A DNA stretch of 64,000 nucleotides from Candidatus Microthrix subdominans (GCA_016719385.1 JADJZA010000007.1:1-64000); one strand, 5' to 3'; positions 45,728-56,100 are shown, counted from the first letter of the stretch. Program-made: numbers and translations. Notes: generated from the letters alone by a model not told the origin.

Positions 45728-46879
45728 TCAGTCCTTGGCTTCGACGAAGGTGGCGACCTGCGGCCCGGCCTTGTCGACGAGGTCGTCCAGGCGACGCTCG
45801 CCTGCCGGGTCGTCCTTCAGCGTGGCGTCGAAGAAGTTGAGGGTGCCCTTCGTGACCACGGCGGAGTACGGGTCGTCCAGTCCTTGAATGTAGGGGGGAA
45901 TGTGTTCGCCACCGACCAGGGTGATCAGCCCCCACGGCGGGCCGATCGCCGCAGCGGTGGCCAGAGCAGCGCCGTAGCTCACCGTTTCGTCGGCGTCACC
46001 GTGGACGATCAACAGCGGCGGCCCGTCCTCGATCGGCGGACCGCCGTCGGCCAAGACGTCCAAGTACGACCCGGCCCACTCGGCCACAGCGCCGATCCGA
46101 TCGTCGCGAAGCTTCGGGTTGTAAGCGGCGGCCAGCGAGGTGAAGCCGCCGAGGGAGTGCCCGGCGAGGCCGATCCGTTCGGGGTCGATCATGCCCGCCA
46201 GTGGGTTGTCAGCGTCGAAGGCAAGGGCCCAGTCGACCAGAAACGACACGTCGGCAGGTTGGTTGACCAGATCCTCGGTCTTGGGCTGGCCGGGGGACAG
46301 GGCGCTGGTCAGCGGGAAGGTGGGCACGACGACGACGTAGCCCGCCGACGCCCACAGCTTGAGAGTGTTGACGTAGGCGGGGCCGGTGCCGCCTCTGCCG
46401 TGAGAGAAGACGATCAACGGCCAGGGGCCGGGCTGCGGCTCGGCCTGATGGACGACCTCCACAGCGTCGTTCGCTGTCTTGGAGCTTGTGTCGCCGGCAC
46501 CGTCGGCCGCCGGGTAGAGGACCAGCGTGGGCAGTGTCCGTTCGGGCAACTCGTTTTGCCCTCCCCACGCGTCGGTCGTGCGGCTGGTGTCGACGACATC
46601 GAAGTTGTCGGAGCCGACCGCATAGGTCCCGATCCGGGCGACCGTGTCGACGGTGGTGGTCGCAGTGGTCTCACCGGGAAGGGCCTCCGGTTCGGGCGAG
46701 GCGGCCGAAGGCGTGGTCGCCGGCTGGGTCGAACCTGCTGCGGGGGAGGCGCAGCCGTATGCTCCGACGACCAACGCCGCGGCGGCGATCGACCGCCGGA
46801 CGCCCCGGCGCCATGGCGCCGGCAACCGGGAAACCGCTCGGGGTTCCTCGGCGAGGTCATGGCGGGGGCATTGCAACAT
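45728..46879 (-). CDS. Secreted alpha/beta hydrolase (PAF-acetylhydrolase/cutinase-like lipoprotein)
   Basis: A 383-residue protein with an N-terminal signal ending VVGAYGCAS (lipobox) and a Thr/Ala/Pro linker. LIVFSHGRGGTGPAYVNTL is the oxyanion strand, GLAGHSLGGFTSLAA holds the nucleophile Ser, LLIVHGDADETV the acid and GGEHIPPYI the catalytic His. The domain resembles dienelactone/PAF-acetylhydrolase-type enzymes including polyester hydrolases; the natural substrate may be lipids or esters outside the cell. It precedes the ribonuclease gene with almost no gap. Confidence 0.85.
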   Translation of the reverse strand: MLQCPRHDLAEEPRAVSRLPAPWRRGVRRSIAAAALVVGAYGCASPAAGSTQPATTPSAASPEPEALPGETTATTTVDTVARIGTYAVGSDNFDVVDTSRTTDAWGGQNELPERTLPTLVLYPAADGAGDTSSKTANDAVEVVHQAEPQPGPWPLIVFSHGRGGTGPAYVNTLKLWASAGYVVVVPTFPLTSALSPGQPKTEDLVNQPADVSFLVDWALAFDADNPLAGMIDPERIGLAGHSLGGFTSLAAAYNPKLRDDRIGAVAEWAGSYLDVLADGGPPIEDGPPLLIVHGDADETVSYGAALATAAAIGPPWGLITLVGGEHIPPYIQGLDDPYSAVVTKGTLNFFDATLKDDPAGERRLDDLVDKAGPQVATFVEAKD

Positions 46880-47033
46880 GGGCGACAGCGTATGGTCGCC
46901 TTGGTCGTCGGCAACGCCAGGTACGCTCGATTTTTATGGTTGGGGTTCAACGAGTTGGGGGTCGGGTTGCTGAGCGATCGAAGTCGAGCCTCCCGATGTT
47001 CCGTGCTTCGATGACGCTCCTCAGCCTGCCCGG

Positions 47034-48032
47034 ATGACCAGCGCTCTCAACCGCCGCTTGGTCACTGTTCCAGCCACCTGGTTCATCACGTTGGCCTTGA
47101 TCGTGCTGGCCCCGCTGGCGTTGCCCGTTCTCGTCGTGGTCGATCTGCTTCGGGCGCGACCCCGCCTGCCCCTCGCCCGGGGTTGGGTGTTCGGCCTCGC
47201 CTACGGGCTGCTCGAGTCGGCGATGCTGGTGGTCGTCGCCGGGCTGTGGGTGCTCACCGGATTCGGGTTGGCGATGTCCACCCGATGGGCCCAGCGGCTG
47301 CACTACTCGCTGCAGCGTTGGTGGGTGGGGCGCCTCCTCCGCCTGCTCGAAGCCGTGCTCGGGCTTCGCTTCTCGATCGAGGGAATCGAGGCGCTGCGCC
47401 CCGGCCCGGTGATCGTCTTCGGCCGGCACGTCAGCTTGGTCGATACCTTGTTTCCGGCTCTGGCTCTGGCCGATTCCGGTCTCTCGCTGCGCTATGTACT
47501 CAAGCGTGAGCTGGAGATCGTGCCGCTGCTGGACGTGGTCGGACACCGCCTGCCCAACTATTTCGCCGATCGCTCCGGCACCGACACCGAGCGCGAGTTG
47601 GCGGCGCTCTCGGCGCTGGCGACCGATCTGGGCCCCGACGACTCGGTCGTGATCTTTCCCGAGGGAACCCGAGGCACCGCCGACAAGCGGGCCCGGGCGG
47701 TCGAACGTCTCGGCGAGCGTCACCCCGAGTTGGCCGAGCAGGCTGCCTCGTTGAGGCATACGATGCCGCCGCGCTGGGGCGGGGCATTCGCCCTGCTGGA
47801 CGCTGCACCGGACGCCGATGTCGTCGTGTTCGTGCACCACGGGTTGGATGGCCTGAGCGGGCTGCGGACGATCTTGGCGGCTCTGCCCTTTCGGCACCCG
47901 GTCACCGTTGAGCTGTGGCGGATCCCGCGAGCGGGGATCCCCGAGGACCGCGACGAACGTCGCCGGTGGCTCTTCGACCTGTGGACCCGCATGGACGCCT
48001 GGGTCGACTCGGCTGTCCAGGCCCGGCTGTAA
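47034..48032 (+). CDS. Membrane lysophospholipid acyltransferase-like protein
   Basis: A 332-residue protein with two N-terminal helices (WFITLALIVLAPLALPVLVVV and a second near residue 65) and the PlsC-type acyltransferase motifs: GRHVSLVDT (H-x4-D catalytic pair) near residue 130 and FPEGTRG (acyl-acceptor motif) near 207. Such enzymes add the second acyl chain to lysophosphatidate or related lipids. The two genes downstream are not lipid genes, so it appears to act alone. Divergent from the secreted hydrolase. Confidence 0.86.
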   Translation: MTSALNRRLVTVPATWFITLALIVLAPLALPVLVVVDLLRARPRLPLARGWVFGLAYGLLESAMLVVVAGLWVLTGFGLAMSTRWAQRLHYSLQRWWVGRLLRLLEAVLGLRFSIEGIEALRPGPVIVFGRHVSLVDTLFPALALADSGLSLRYVLKRELEIVPLLDVVGHRLPNYFADRSGTDTERELAALSALATDLGPDDSVVIFPEGTRGTADKRARAVERLGERHPELAEQAASLRHTMPPRWGGAFALLDAAPDADVVVFVHHGLDGLSGLRTILAALPFRHPVTVELWRIPRAGIPEDRDERRRWLFDLWTRMDAWVDSAVQARL

Positions 48033-48041
48033 CCTTCGATC

Positions 48042-48764
48042 GTGACTGGGCGGTCGGTATTTCGGGTGGCGTGTTGGAACATCCACCACGGCGCCCCAGG
48101 CTCGAAGTGGTTGGCCAACCACGTCAGCCTGACCTCCGGCATCGCTCAGCTCGATGCCGATGTGGTCGTGCTGTGCGAGGTGGACCTGCGGGTGTGGCGG
48201 TCCTGGTTTCGTGATCAGGCCCAGCTGGTGGGGCAGCGTCTGGGCTACCACGTGCTCTTTGCTCCGGCGCGCCGCCTGTCGCCGGGTTTGTATGGAAACG
48301 CGTTGCTCAGCCGCACCCCTCCGTGCCGGACCGAGGTGCTGGCGCTGCCGGCCCGCCGAGGCGTCGAAACCCGATCGGCGGTGCTCACCTCGATCCCGGT
48401 CGCCGGTGCTTCGGTGACCGTCGTCGGCACCCATCTGCAGAATGCTGGCTCAGATGGTCGGGGCCACGCCGACGCGCTCGCCCAGCTCGGCGTCGTGAAC
48501 GACGCAATGAAGTCGCGTCCGTCGCCGGCCGTGCTCACCGGCGACCTCAACCTGCTCGCATCCGACGTCGAGCCGGCCTTCGAGCAGGCGGGCCTCAGCG
48601 CCGTCCCGACCGGGCCGACCTTCCCGTTTCCGTCGCCTCGCCGGCGGATCGACTGGATGGGGGTGCGCGGGCTGGAGGTGGTGTCCTCGGGCACCGTGCC
48701 GGTCTACGGCAGTGATCACCTGGCGATCAGCGCCGACCTGAAGCCGAGCGACGACCTTGGCTGA
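48042..48764 (+). CDS. Endonuclease/exonuclease/phosphatase family protein
   Basis: GTG 48042, ten bases after the acyltransferase stop. A 240-residue EEP domain: RVACWNIHHG (metal-binding Asn), VVVLCEVDLRV (catalytic Glu), TVVGTHLQNAG (His), VLTGDLNLLASD (Asp, Asn) and VYGSDHLAISADL (Ser-Asp-His). The family includes sphingomyelinase-like phosphodiesterases and nucleases. No signal peptide is seen, so a cytosolic phosphodiesterase is most likely. Confidence 0.88.
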   Translation: MTGRSVFRVACWNIHHGAPGSKWLANHVSLTSGIAQLDADVVVLCEVDLRVWRSWFRDQAQLVGQRLGYHVLFAPARRLSPGLYGNALLSRTPPCRTEVLALPARRGVETRSAVLTSIPVAGASVTVVGTHLQNAGSDGRGHADALAQLGVVNDAMKSRPSPAVLTGDLNLLASDVEPAFEQAGLSAVPTGPTFPFPSPRRRIDWMGVRGLEVVSSGTVPVYGSDHLAISADLKPSDDLG

Positions 48765-48866
48765 GCAGCCCCCAGCGCGTTACTGAGAACCGCTCCAGGC
48801 TGGATCGATCCGGTGCCATGACCGTCCGGGCCGCGGGTACCTTTCGTTGACGACCCAGGGAGAGCT

Positions 48867-50285
48867 ATGAAAAACCGACTGATCATGCTGATCGTCCTGA
48901 CAGCGATGGTTGGCGCCGCCTGCTCCACCGGCCTCGTCGCTGAGAGCGCGGACGTCAAACCTGGCGCGATCGTCATCGACCGCACCGATCGGCCCGAGCA
49001 GCCCACCCGGCCAGCCGAAGGCGAGAATGCCCGGCCCTACCTGGAGACGGTCGACCTGTCGATCGCCGACATTCAGGACTTTTGGTCCAACCAGATGCCG
49101 AAGGCCTTTGGCCAGGAGTTCCAGAAGATCCCCAGCTCGAAGATCTTCGCCTACAACAGCTCCACCCCGCCGCCGGCGTGCGGGACTGGAGAGCAGCCCT
49201 CCTACGAGGCCTTGGCGGGTAATGCGTTCTATTGCAGCGAAGAGCAGTTCATCGCCTTCGACGACGAGAACCTGTTTCCACAGCTGTACGAAAAGTACGG
49301 CAGCTATGCGGTGGCGATGGTGCTGGCCCACGAATGGGGTCACGCGGTGCAGGACCAGCTGGGCATGGCCGATGGCAGCGTGCCCACCGTGTACCTCGAG
49401 CAGCAGTCCGACTGCTTCGCCGGCGCGTGGACCAAGTGGGTCGACGACGGCAAGAGCGACAACCTCAGCCTGTCCGAGGGCAGCCTCGACGCCGCCCTCG
49501 GAGGCATGCTTGCGTTTCGGGACGAGCCGGGCACCCGCCCGGACGACCCGGCCGCCCACGGCTCCGGCTTCGATCGGGTGCGCGCTTTTCGGGACGGCTT
49601 CACCTCCGGCGTCAAGGCCTGCGCCGACTATGTGACCAACCCGCCCGAGCTAACGCAGCTGCCGTTTCGGACCGAGGGAGAGTACCGGAGCGGCGGAAAC
49701 CTGGACTACGGCCAACTCATCGAGCTGCTCGTCCCCGACTTCGATCTGTGGATGACGCGTGAGTTTCCCTCCTTTGAGGCACTCAGCACCGCCGTGGGAT
49801 TCGACCCGTCGGCCGGGGACGTCAGCTGTGGCGACACCACGCTCAGCGGAGCGGATGCGACCGGCAAGATCTTCTACTGCGCCAGCGACAACTCGATCCG
49901 CTGGGACGAACCGTGGCTCGCCGGCATCAACGATGAGTCCGGCGACTTCGCCACCGGGTTACTGCTCGGCATGCAGTACGGCGTGGCGCTGCAATCCCAG
50001 ACGGGAATGAGCGACGACGACATTGGCTCGGAGGACAGCATCAAGCAGCGGGCGTGCCTCGTTGGCGCCTATTCCGGCTCGCTGATCGACGAATTGACCA
50101 ACCCGACCGAAGGCCGCGACCTCTCGATCTCGGGCGGCGACCTGGACGAGGCCCTGGCATCGTTGATCAGCTTCACTGCGCCCGATCACGTTGACGAGTC
50201 CGGGTCCAGCCTGGCCTTCGACCGCATCGAGGCCTTCCAGAACGGGGTGTTGGACGGCGTGAGCTCGTGCGGCATCGGCGGCTGA
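48867..50285 (+). CDS. Secreted neutral zinc metallopeptidase-like lipoprotein (duplicated domain)
   Basis: ATG 48867 follows AGGGAG. The signal ends VGAACST (lipobox). The first half contains VLAHEWGHAVQDQLG, an HExxH zinc site with the Glu as general base, followed by a downstream QQSDCFAGAW segment that could hold the third ligand (Asp). The second half repeats the layout (GKIFYCASDNSIRWDEP after NAFYCSEEQFIAFDDEN) but the corresponding helix reads LLGMQYGVALQSQTG, so the zinc motif is lost. Related two-domain proteins occur in actinobacteria; substrate unknown. Confidence 0.82.
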   Translation: MKNRLIMLIVLTAMVGAACSTGLVAESADVKPGAIVIDRTDRPEQPTRPAEGENARPYLETVDLSIADIQDFWSNQMPKAFGQEFQKIPSSKIFAYNSSTPPPACGTGEQPSYEALAGNAFYCSEEQFIAFDDENLFPQLYEKYGSYAVAMVLAHEWGHAVQDQLGMADGSVPTVYLEQQSDCFAGAWTKWVDDGKSDNLSLSEGSLDAALGGMLAFRDEPGTRPDDPAAHGSGFDRVRAFRDGFTSGVKACADYVTNPPELTQLPFRTEGEYRSGGNLDYGQLIELLVPDFDLWMTREFPSFEALSTAVGFDPSAGDVSCGDTTLSGADATGKIFYCASDNSIRWDEPWLAGINDESGDFATGLLLGMQYGVALQSQTGMSDDDIGSEDSIKQRACLVGAYSGSLIDELTNPTEGRDLSISGGDLDEALASLISFTAPDHVDESGSSLAFDRIEAFQNGVLDGVSSCGIGG

Positions 50286-50312
50286 GCCGCTTCCGCCACA
50301 CTGCGTTCTCCC

Positions 50313-51131
50313 TCAGGCCAACGCGGCCCGGACCTCCGGCAGGTCGTCACGATGGGTCAGCCCGATCCATCGGCCCGACGATCGGACCACCCGAATGCTG
50401 AGGCCGTCGTCGGCCATCATGCGGGCGATCTCGGTCGGCAGCAGAAACTCGTCGTCGGGGTCCGGGTGTCCGGCGAGGAACTGCTCGAATCGCTCGGCCA
50501 TGAGGCCGGCGGTCCAGGCGGGCAGCCCCCACAGGTTCATCGAAGCAGGGGTATCGTCGGGATACGTCGCGCCGTCGTCGTCGCTGACGCCGATCCCGCT
50601 GGGGTGGGCGAACAACCCGTGGGTCTCGACCACCGACTTCAGTCGGGCATCGGTGACCTCGCAGATCCCCCGGGAGACGCCGCCGTGGTCGCTGAGCGTC
50701 CCGGCGAGTTCGAAGCTGACCAGCACCCCGTCGTTGGGCTGTTCGGCAAGGCTGGTCGCCAACAGCTGCAACGACGGGTCGCCGTACAGGTCGTCGCCGT
50801 TCGCCACCCCGTACGGTCCGTCGAGCACATCGGCACACGCTCCGACCGCGTGAGCGGTACCCCAGGGGCGCTCGCGAGTCGGGCCGGCGAGATCCTGGCG
50901 GACCGACACCACCTCGAGCCCGCTGACGTACTGGTCGGCGGCCTCGAGTAACCGCTGTTCGACCTCTGCGCGGGAGACCAGGATCAGGCGCTCGATCCCG
51001 GCGCGTTGGGCCTGAGCAGCGGTGATGGCGAAGATCGGCTCGTCGTTCGGGCCGACCGGCTCCAGCTGCTTGGGCCCGCCAAAGCGACTGCCCAGCCCGC
51101 CCGCGAGGAGGATGAGTGAGTGTGCGATCAG
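50313..51131 (-). CDS. Nucleotidyltransferase (sugar-1-phosphate type)
   Basis: A 272-residue Rossmann-type nucleotidyltransferase: LILLAGGLGSRFGGPKQLEPVG (nucleotide loop), WGTAHAVGAC, and GPYGVANGDDLYG (Asp pair for metal). It probably activates a sugar or polyol phosphate with NTP. The only in-frame start consistent with family length is CTG 51131-51129, which overlaps the TetR stop in a CTGA exactly as ATGA or GTGA overlaps do; a longer start at 51188 would read through the regulator. It is likely co-expressed with the regulator. Confidence 0.75.
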   Translation of the reverse strand: MIAHSLILLAGGLGSRFGGPKQLEPVGPNDEPIFAITAAQAQRAGIERLILVSRAEVEQRLLEAADQYVSGLEVVSVRQDLAGPTRERPWGTAHAVGACADVLDGPYGVANGDDLYGDPSLQLLATSLAEQPNDGVLVSFELAGTLSDHGGVSRGICEVTDARLKSVVETHGLFAHPSGIGVSDDDGATYPDDTPASMNLWGLPAWTAGLMAERFEQFLAGHPDPDDEFLLPTEIARMMADDGLSIRVVRSSGRWIGLTHRDDLPEVRAALA

Positions 51132-51787
51132 GTTTCCTTTCGGGTTCGGCTGCGCTCGAGTTCGGCGGAAACGCCCTCCAGCATGCACTGCACGCCCAGG
51201 CCAAATTCAGCGGCACGGTCCTCGGGCGTCGTCCCGATTGACGAGGCGACCAGCGGCAGATCCTCGTCGCTGATCGAGGTGCGAAACTCGGCCACCGCGT
51301 TGGGATCGTAGCCATCGAACATCAGCGGCGATGCCCCCACTTCGGTGAGTGCGTGGCCGATGGCGAAGGCCACGAACACGTTGATCACCTGACGGGAGCG
51401 GTCGAGGGTGAAGCCTGCGTCGACCAGCGTGGCGAGCCCGAGCTCGACCAGCGCCATCGTGTTGCTGCTCATCACCGGACGGGTGGCGATGACCGGTAGC
51501 AGGTTGGGGTGGGACAACAGCGCCGATCGCAGGGCATCCATGGCGCCGACCACTTGGTCTTGCCACCGCTCGGCTGCCAGGTCGAGCACCATTTCGCCGT
51601 AGACCCGTTCGACCATCAGGTCGAGCAGCGCCGCCTTGGACTTCACGTGGTGATACAACGACATCGCCTCTACCCCGAGCCGCCGCGCCAGCTTGCGCAT
51701 CGACAAGGCGTCGAGGCCTTCGTCGTCGACCAGCTCGACGGCGGCCCACACGATGCGGTCGGGGGTGAGAGGCTCGCTGGGGCTCAT
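51128..51787 (-). CDS. TetR-family transcriptional regulator
   Basis: ATG 51787 starts a 219-residue repressor. The helix-turn-helix is ALSMRKLARRLGVEAMSLYHHVKSKAALLDLMV, with the TetR Y-x-H-x-x-x-K end of the recognition helix; the C-terminal TetR_C-like domain starts near residue 85. Two 34-base direct repeats sit upstream, probably its promoter or operator. Its stop is coupled to the nucleotidyltransferase gene. Ligand unknown. Confidence 0.9.
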   Translation of the reverse strand: MSPSEPLTPDRIVWAAVELVDDEGLDALSMRKLARRLGVEAMSLYHHVKSKAALLDLMVERVYGEMVLDLAAERWQDQVVGAMDALRSALLSHPNLLPVIATRPVMSSNTMALVELGLATLVDAGFTLDRSRQVINVFVAFAIGHALTEVGASPLMFDGYDPNAVAEFRTSISDEDLPLVASSIGTTPEDRAAEFGLGVQCMLEGVSAELERSRTRKET

Positions 51788-51793
51788 CGTGCG

Positions 51794-51861
51794 GAGGCTA
51801 CCTACCCAGGCCCGGCGCACCGGTAACGAGGCTACCTACCCAGGCCCAGCGCGCCTGTAAT
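51794..51861. repeat. Two tandem 34-base repeats upstream of the TetR gene
   Basis: Units begin GAGGCTACCTACCCAGGCCC at 51794 and 51828, with a few differences near the end of the second. They fill almost the whole 86-base gap between the SWIM-protein stop and the TetR start, suggesting regulator-binding or promoter function. Confidence 0.7.
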
Positions 51862-51873
51862 GAGGGAGGTGCC

Positions 51874-53097
51874 TCAGATGTCTTCACACAGCGAAGCCGG
51901 ATCGTCGCTCGGCCCTTCGACGAGCACCCAGCCGAGCTCCGGGTCGGAGCGCAGTAGCCACCAGCGGCCTCGCCGATCGATGCGAAGCTGGCGGCCGGTT
52001 GGGCCCGAAGTGATCAAGTTGGCGCGTTGGCGGACGCGGCCGCCCAGAGCGGTGGCCCCGTCGGCCAGATCATCAGGGTCGGCCTCGAACCGGTCGAGCA
52101 GCACCGCCACCCCTGCCTCCCCGGCCAGCACCCGCGCTCGGCGTCGGACCTCGAGCTCTTCGTTGCTCAGGCCGCTGCGCTTGGCGACGGTAGTTGGCGC
52201 CAGCCCCCGCTCAACCAGCCGCTCGGCCAGTACGCCCAGGCCTCCGTCCGCCTCCGGAGGGGCATCGTCGAGGAGGGCGGCGGCACGGTGGGCGGCCAGG
52301 TCGGCCAGCGCTCCGAGCCCGGCCCGGCTCAGACCGCTGTCGGCCGGCGGTGCATCCACCCGGACACGCTCGCTCGGTGGCCGGTGGGATGCGAGCGCCG
52401 GGGCCTGACGGTGCCGGCTCCAGGCGGTGGCTGCGGCGATCCCGGGATCGCGCGCCCGGGGCCATCCGGCCGGGGTTTCGTCCAGCTGGGCCCCGCCCCC
52501 CAGCTCCACCCGATCGACGCCGCGGAGCATCAAAAGGAGCAGCGGGTCGGAGGCGATCTCGTCGGCAAGGGCGACGAGCAAGGCGGCGAGGTGCTTACAG
52601 GATTCGCGCCCGCAGCTGCACTCGGCCGACAGGTCGTGCTGTGAAGGCATTGGGTCAGCCTGCATCTCGATGAGCGCCTGGCGAAGACGGATGTGAGCGC
52701 GCCCCGACATGAGCGACCGCTCCAACTCGGCGTCGCCGGACAACGAGGCGCGGGCACGAGCCCAGCGGGCCGGGCCCCATCTGCGCACGGTGAGGACCGT
52801 GCGTCTGCCCGATGAGCGATCCTCGGCAACCACCTGGCCGGGTTCCATCGACAACGGGAGCGGCGGGTCGGCAGTGGCCGGCTCGCCGGTGGGCTCGTCG
52901 CCGAACAGGGCCGAGGCGGCGCTGTCGTCGCCGTCGAGCGACCCCTGGGCGCCAGCGCCTCGATTGCGCGCCAGGCTGACCGACCGGGGGGCCACGCCCA
53001 GGCATTCGGCGGCGGCTTGCAGCCATTGGCCGTGCCAGCCGAGGTGGTTCGGTGAGCCGGCGGCCGAGCCCGGTGCGTTCTCCGGTGGTGTGGTCAT
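51874..53097 (-). CDS. SWIM zinc finger protein
   Basis: A 407-residue protein. ECSCGRESCKHLAALLVALADE near residue 163 is a SWIM finger (CxC then CxH). The segment before it (GRAHIRLRQALIEMQADPMPS) is the usual strand. The rest is helical, ending in DRRGRWWLLRSDPELGWVLVEGP. SWIM proteins of this kind are encoded next to SNF2 ATPases and are thought to bind DNA or the ATPase. The SNF2 gene is directly upstream (stop at 53170, about 70 bases before). Confidence 0.85.
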   Translation of the reverse strand: MTTPPENAPGSAAGSPNHLGWHGQWLQAAAECLGVAPRSVSLARNRGAGAQGSLDGDDSAASALFGDEPTGEPATADPPLPLSMEPGQVVAEDRSSGRRTVLTVRRWGPARWARARASLSGDAELERSLMSGRAHIRLRQALIEMQADPMPSQHDLSAECSCGRESCKHLAALLVALADEIASDPLLLLMLRGVDRVELGGGAQLDETPAGWPRARDPGIAAATAWSRHRQAPALASHRPPSERVRVDAPPADSGLSRAGLGALADLAAHRAAALLDDAPPEADGGLGVLAERLVERGLAPTTVAKRSGLSNEELEVRRRARVLAGEAGVAVLLDRFEADPDDLADGATALGGRVRQRANLITSGPTGRQLRIDRRGRWWLLRSDPELGWVLVEGPSDDPASLCEDI

Positions 53098-53169
53098 CGT
53101 GGGTTCCTCGAACCGGTTCTCGTCATCGCCACTCCTGCAGCGTTGCTGACGCCTTGGTCCGCCGATGGA

Positions 53170-56100
53170 TCATGCCGCGTCCTCCGAGGATGCTGCGCCC
53201 CCCGGGCGCTGGCGGCGCAGCAACTCGCCGAGCTCGCCGTCGTTGAGCCCTCCGATCCATCCGTCGACCCCGGTGCCCATCACCGCTCCCGCCAGCTGTC
53301 GCTTCTGGCCGAGCACCTCGGCGACCCGTTCCTCGAGGGTTCCCTCGGAGATGAGTCGGTGCACCGACACCGTGGCCGTCTGGCCGATCCGGTGGGCCCG
53401 ATCGGTCGCCTGATCCTCGACGGCGGGGTTCCACCAGCGGTCGTAGTGGATCACCTGGGTGGCCCGGGTGAGGGTCAACCCGGTGCCGGCCGCCCGAAGC
53501 GAGCAGACCAACACGTCGATGTGACCGGCCTGAAATTCATCGGTGAGCCGCTGTCGCTCGGTGGGGCTCAACGAACCGTGGAGGATGGCGTGGCTGATGC
53601 CCCGCTCGCTGAGATGCGAGGCGAGCAGCTTGGCCATCACCACGTACTGGGTGAAGACCAGGGTGGGCTCGGAGCGGTCGTCGCTGCGGGCCTCGCTGGC
53701 CGAGTCGATCAGGTCGTCGAACGCTTCGAGCTTGGCTGAGCGGCCGTCGAGGGCGCTGCCGTCGTCCAGATAATGGGCCGGGTGGTTGCAGATCTGCTTG
53801 AGCGACGTCAACAACGCCAGCACCAGGCCCCGTCGGACGATCCCCTCGGCGTGGGCGATGCGGTCGAGCGCTTCGCCCACGGCGGCGTCGTACAGGGCCC
53901 CCTGTTCGGTGGTGAGGCCGACGACGACGTCGCGCTCGATCTTGTTGGGCAGCTCCGGTGCGATCAGCGGGTCGGCCTTGGTGCGGCGCAGCACCAGTGG
54001 AGCGATGCGCTGGCGCAGCTCGGCGTTGCTGGCCTGGCTGCCGTGCCGTTCGATCGGGTCGGCGAATCGGTTGCGGAAGTCGGCGTAGGTGCCGAGCAGC
54101 CCGGGGGTGACCCAGTCGATCAGTGACCACAGATCGCCGAGCTGGTTCTCGACCGGGGTGCCGGTGAGGGCCAGACGAAACCGTCCGGGCACACGCCGAA
54201 GCGAACGGGCTGCGCGGGAGACCGGGTTTTTCACCGCTTGGGCCTCGTCGGCGACGATCATCCCCCAGGCGCGTTGTCCCAGCTCGCCGTGGTCGCGTCG
54301 CAGCACGCCGTAGGTGGTGATCACCACCTCGTCATCGCGCAGGGCTTCCAGGTCGCGTCGGGTGCCGTGATAGCGGCGCACCGGCGTGTCGGGGGCGAAG
54401 CGTTGGAACTCCCGTTCCCAGGTGCCGAGCAGGGAGGTGGGTGCCACCACCAGCGTGGGGCCAAGCGGCTGCGATCGGCCCGAACCGGTGGGTGGCGTGG
54501 CGGAGGCGTCGACGGCAGCTTCGTCGGCGGCGGGATCGCCGCCGGCGACATGGCCGACGCTGCCGACAGCTGGGTCGGCAGCTGGGTCGGTGGTTCCGGC
54601 GTGGCCCGGGGGGCGGGCGAGCGGGGGTACCTCGGGCGCGTTCGGGCCGTGGAGCAAGGCGTGGACGGCGATGGTCTGGAGGGTTTTGCCCAGACCCATG
54701 TCGTCGGCGAGCACACCGCCCATGCCCAGTTCCGCCAACCCCGCCATCCACGCCACGCCTCGCGTTTGATAGTGGCGCAGCTCCGCTTCGAGGCCGGGAA
54801 TGTCGAGCGGGACGGCCGGTTGCTCCTCGGCCAGCGCAACTAGCCGGCGGGCGCGAGCGACCAGCTCCGGCGATGCCACCACCTGAGGATCGGCCGCATG
54901 GGCATCGTCGAGGGCGAGGGTGCCCAGCCCGGCGTCCAGTGCGGCAGCTTCAGGTTGGTCGGCGTTGCCGACGGCCGAAAGACCGGCCATCAGCTGGGCC
55001 ATCGCCGCTCCGACGGTGGTCTCCGGACCCCGGCCTTGGACCTTCCTCGCCAGCTGGTCGGGAACGCGCACCCATCCGTCCGGCGTGCGGATCAACGGTC
55101 GGCGTGCCGACAACAGCTGATCGAGCTCGTCGGCGCTCAGCTGCCGACCCCCGACGTGGGCCCGCCAGCGGGTATCGCACAGCTCCTCCAGGCCGAAGGC
55201 CCCGGAGGTGGGCGGGCGTAGCTCCACCCGCACGTCGACGGTGCCCAACGACGCGTCCTCGGGCCAAAACAACTTGATGCCGGCGCGCTTGAGATCATCG
55301 GTGGCGTCGATCAGCGCATCGAGCTGATCGTCGGTCAGCTCGGTGTCGGTCGGGTGGTCGACTGCAGCCAGCTCGGGGGGGACCACCCAATGACGTCCGG
55401 CGCGCGCCAGCTCGCTGCGCAGATCCTCCCAGGGGGTCGGCCCCAGGCGGTGGCGTTCGTCGCTCCCGAGTAACTGACCGGCCGGCACCGCAACGCTGGG
55501 GTGGGCCCGGCTGCGCAGGCGCAGGTGAAGATGCCAGGGCCCGCCGGGCGAGTCCTTGGTCGGCGGCGCCAAGCACAGCTCGAGAGCGGCACCCCGGCAT
55601 CGGGTCGAGATCGACTTGGCCGCCCAGGTGCGCAGGTGGGGCACGCGGGTGGGGGAGTCGGCGGCGTAGACGTGGCTGGCGGTGAGCGCCTCCGACGATG
55701 CACCTCGTGGCAGCGAGTCGGCCAAGGCATCCCAGACCGCAGCCACCGTGGCCTCGGGGCTCGCCACGCGTTGGCCGCTGCGGGTGCCCGGTAGCGGGGT
55801 GGCGAGGAGCTCGGGCGGAAGACAGGTTGCCAGGGCGCTCATGGTGGCCTGGTCCTCCGGCCCGAGTGGAGCCACGGTCCAGGCATCCCATCCCACCGGA
55901 GTGACGCAGGGGAGCACGCGTCCGGCGGCGATCAAGGCCAAGCCGGCCCGTACGGTCTCGCTCAGGGCGCGCTGGGAGCTGCTGGCGCCGGCGGAGGTTG
56001 CCAGCAGCTGGGGTACCAGATCGATCAGCGGCACCAGGTGAACGATCGTGTCGGTGGCCGATGGTTTGTCGCCGCCCCGGGCGGGGAGCACCAGGGTGAA

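Noticed and set aside
44096..47014. 972-codon plus-strand frame opposite the ribonuclease and hydrolase
   Set aside because: No family pattern; composition follows codon third positions of the two minus-strand genes.
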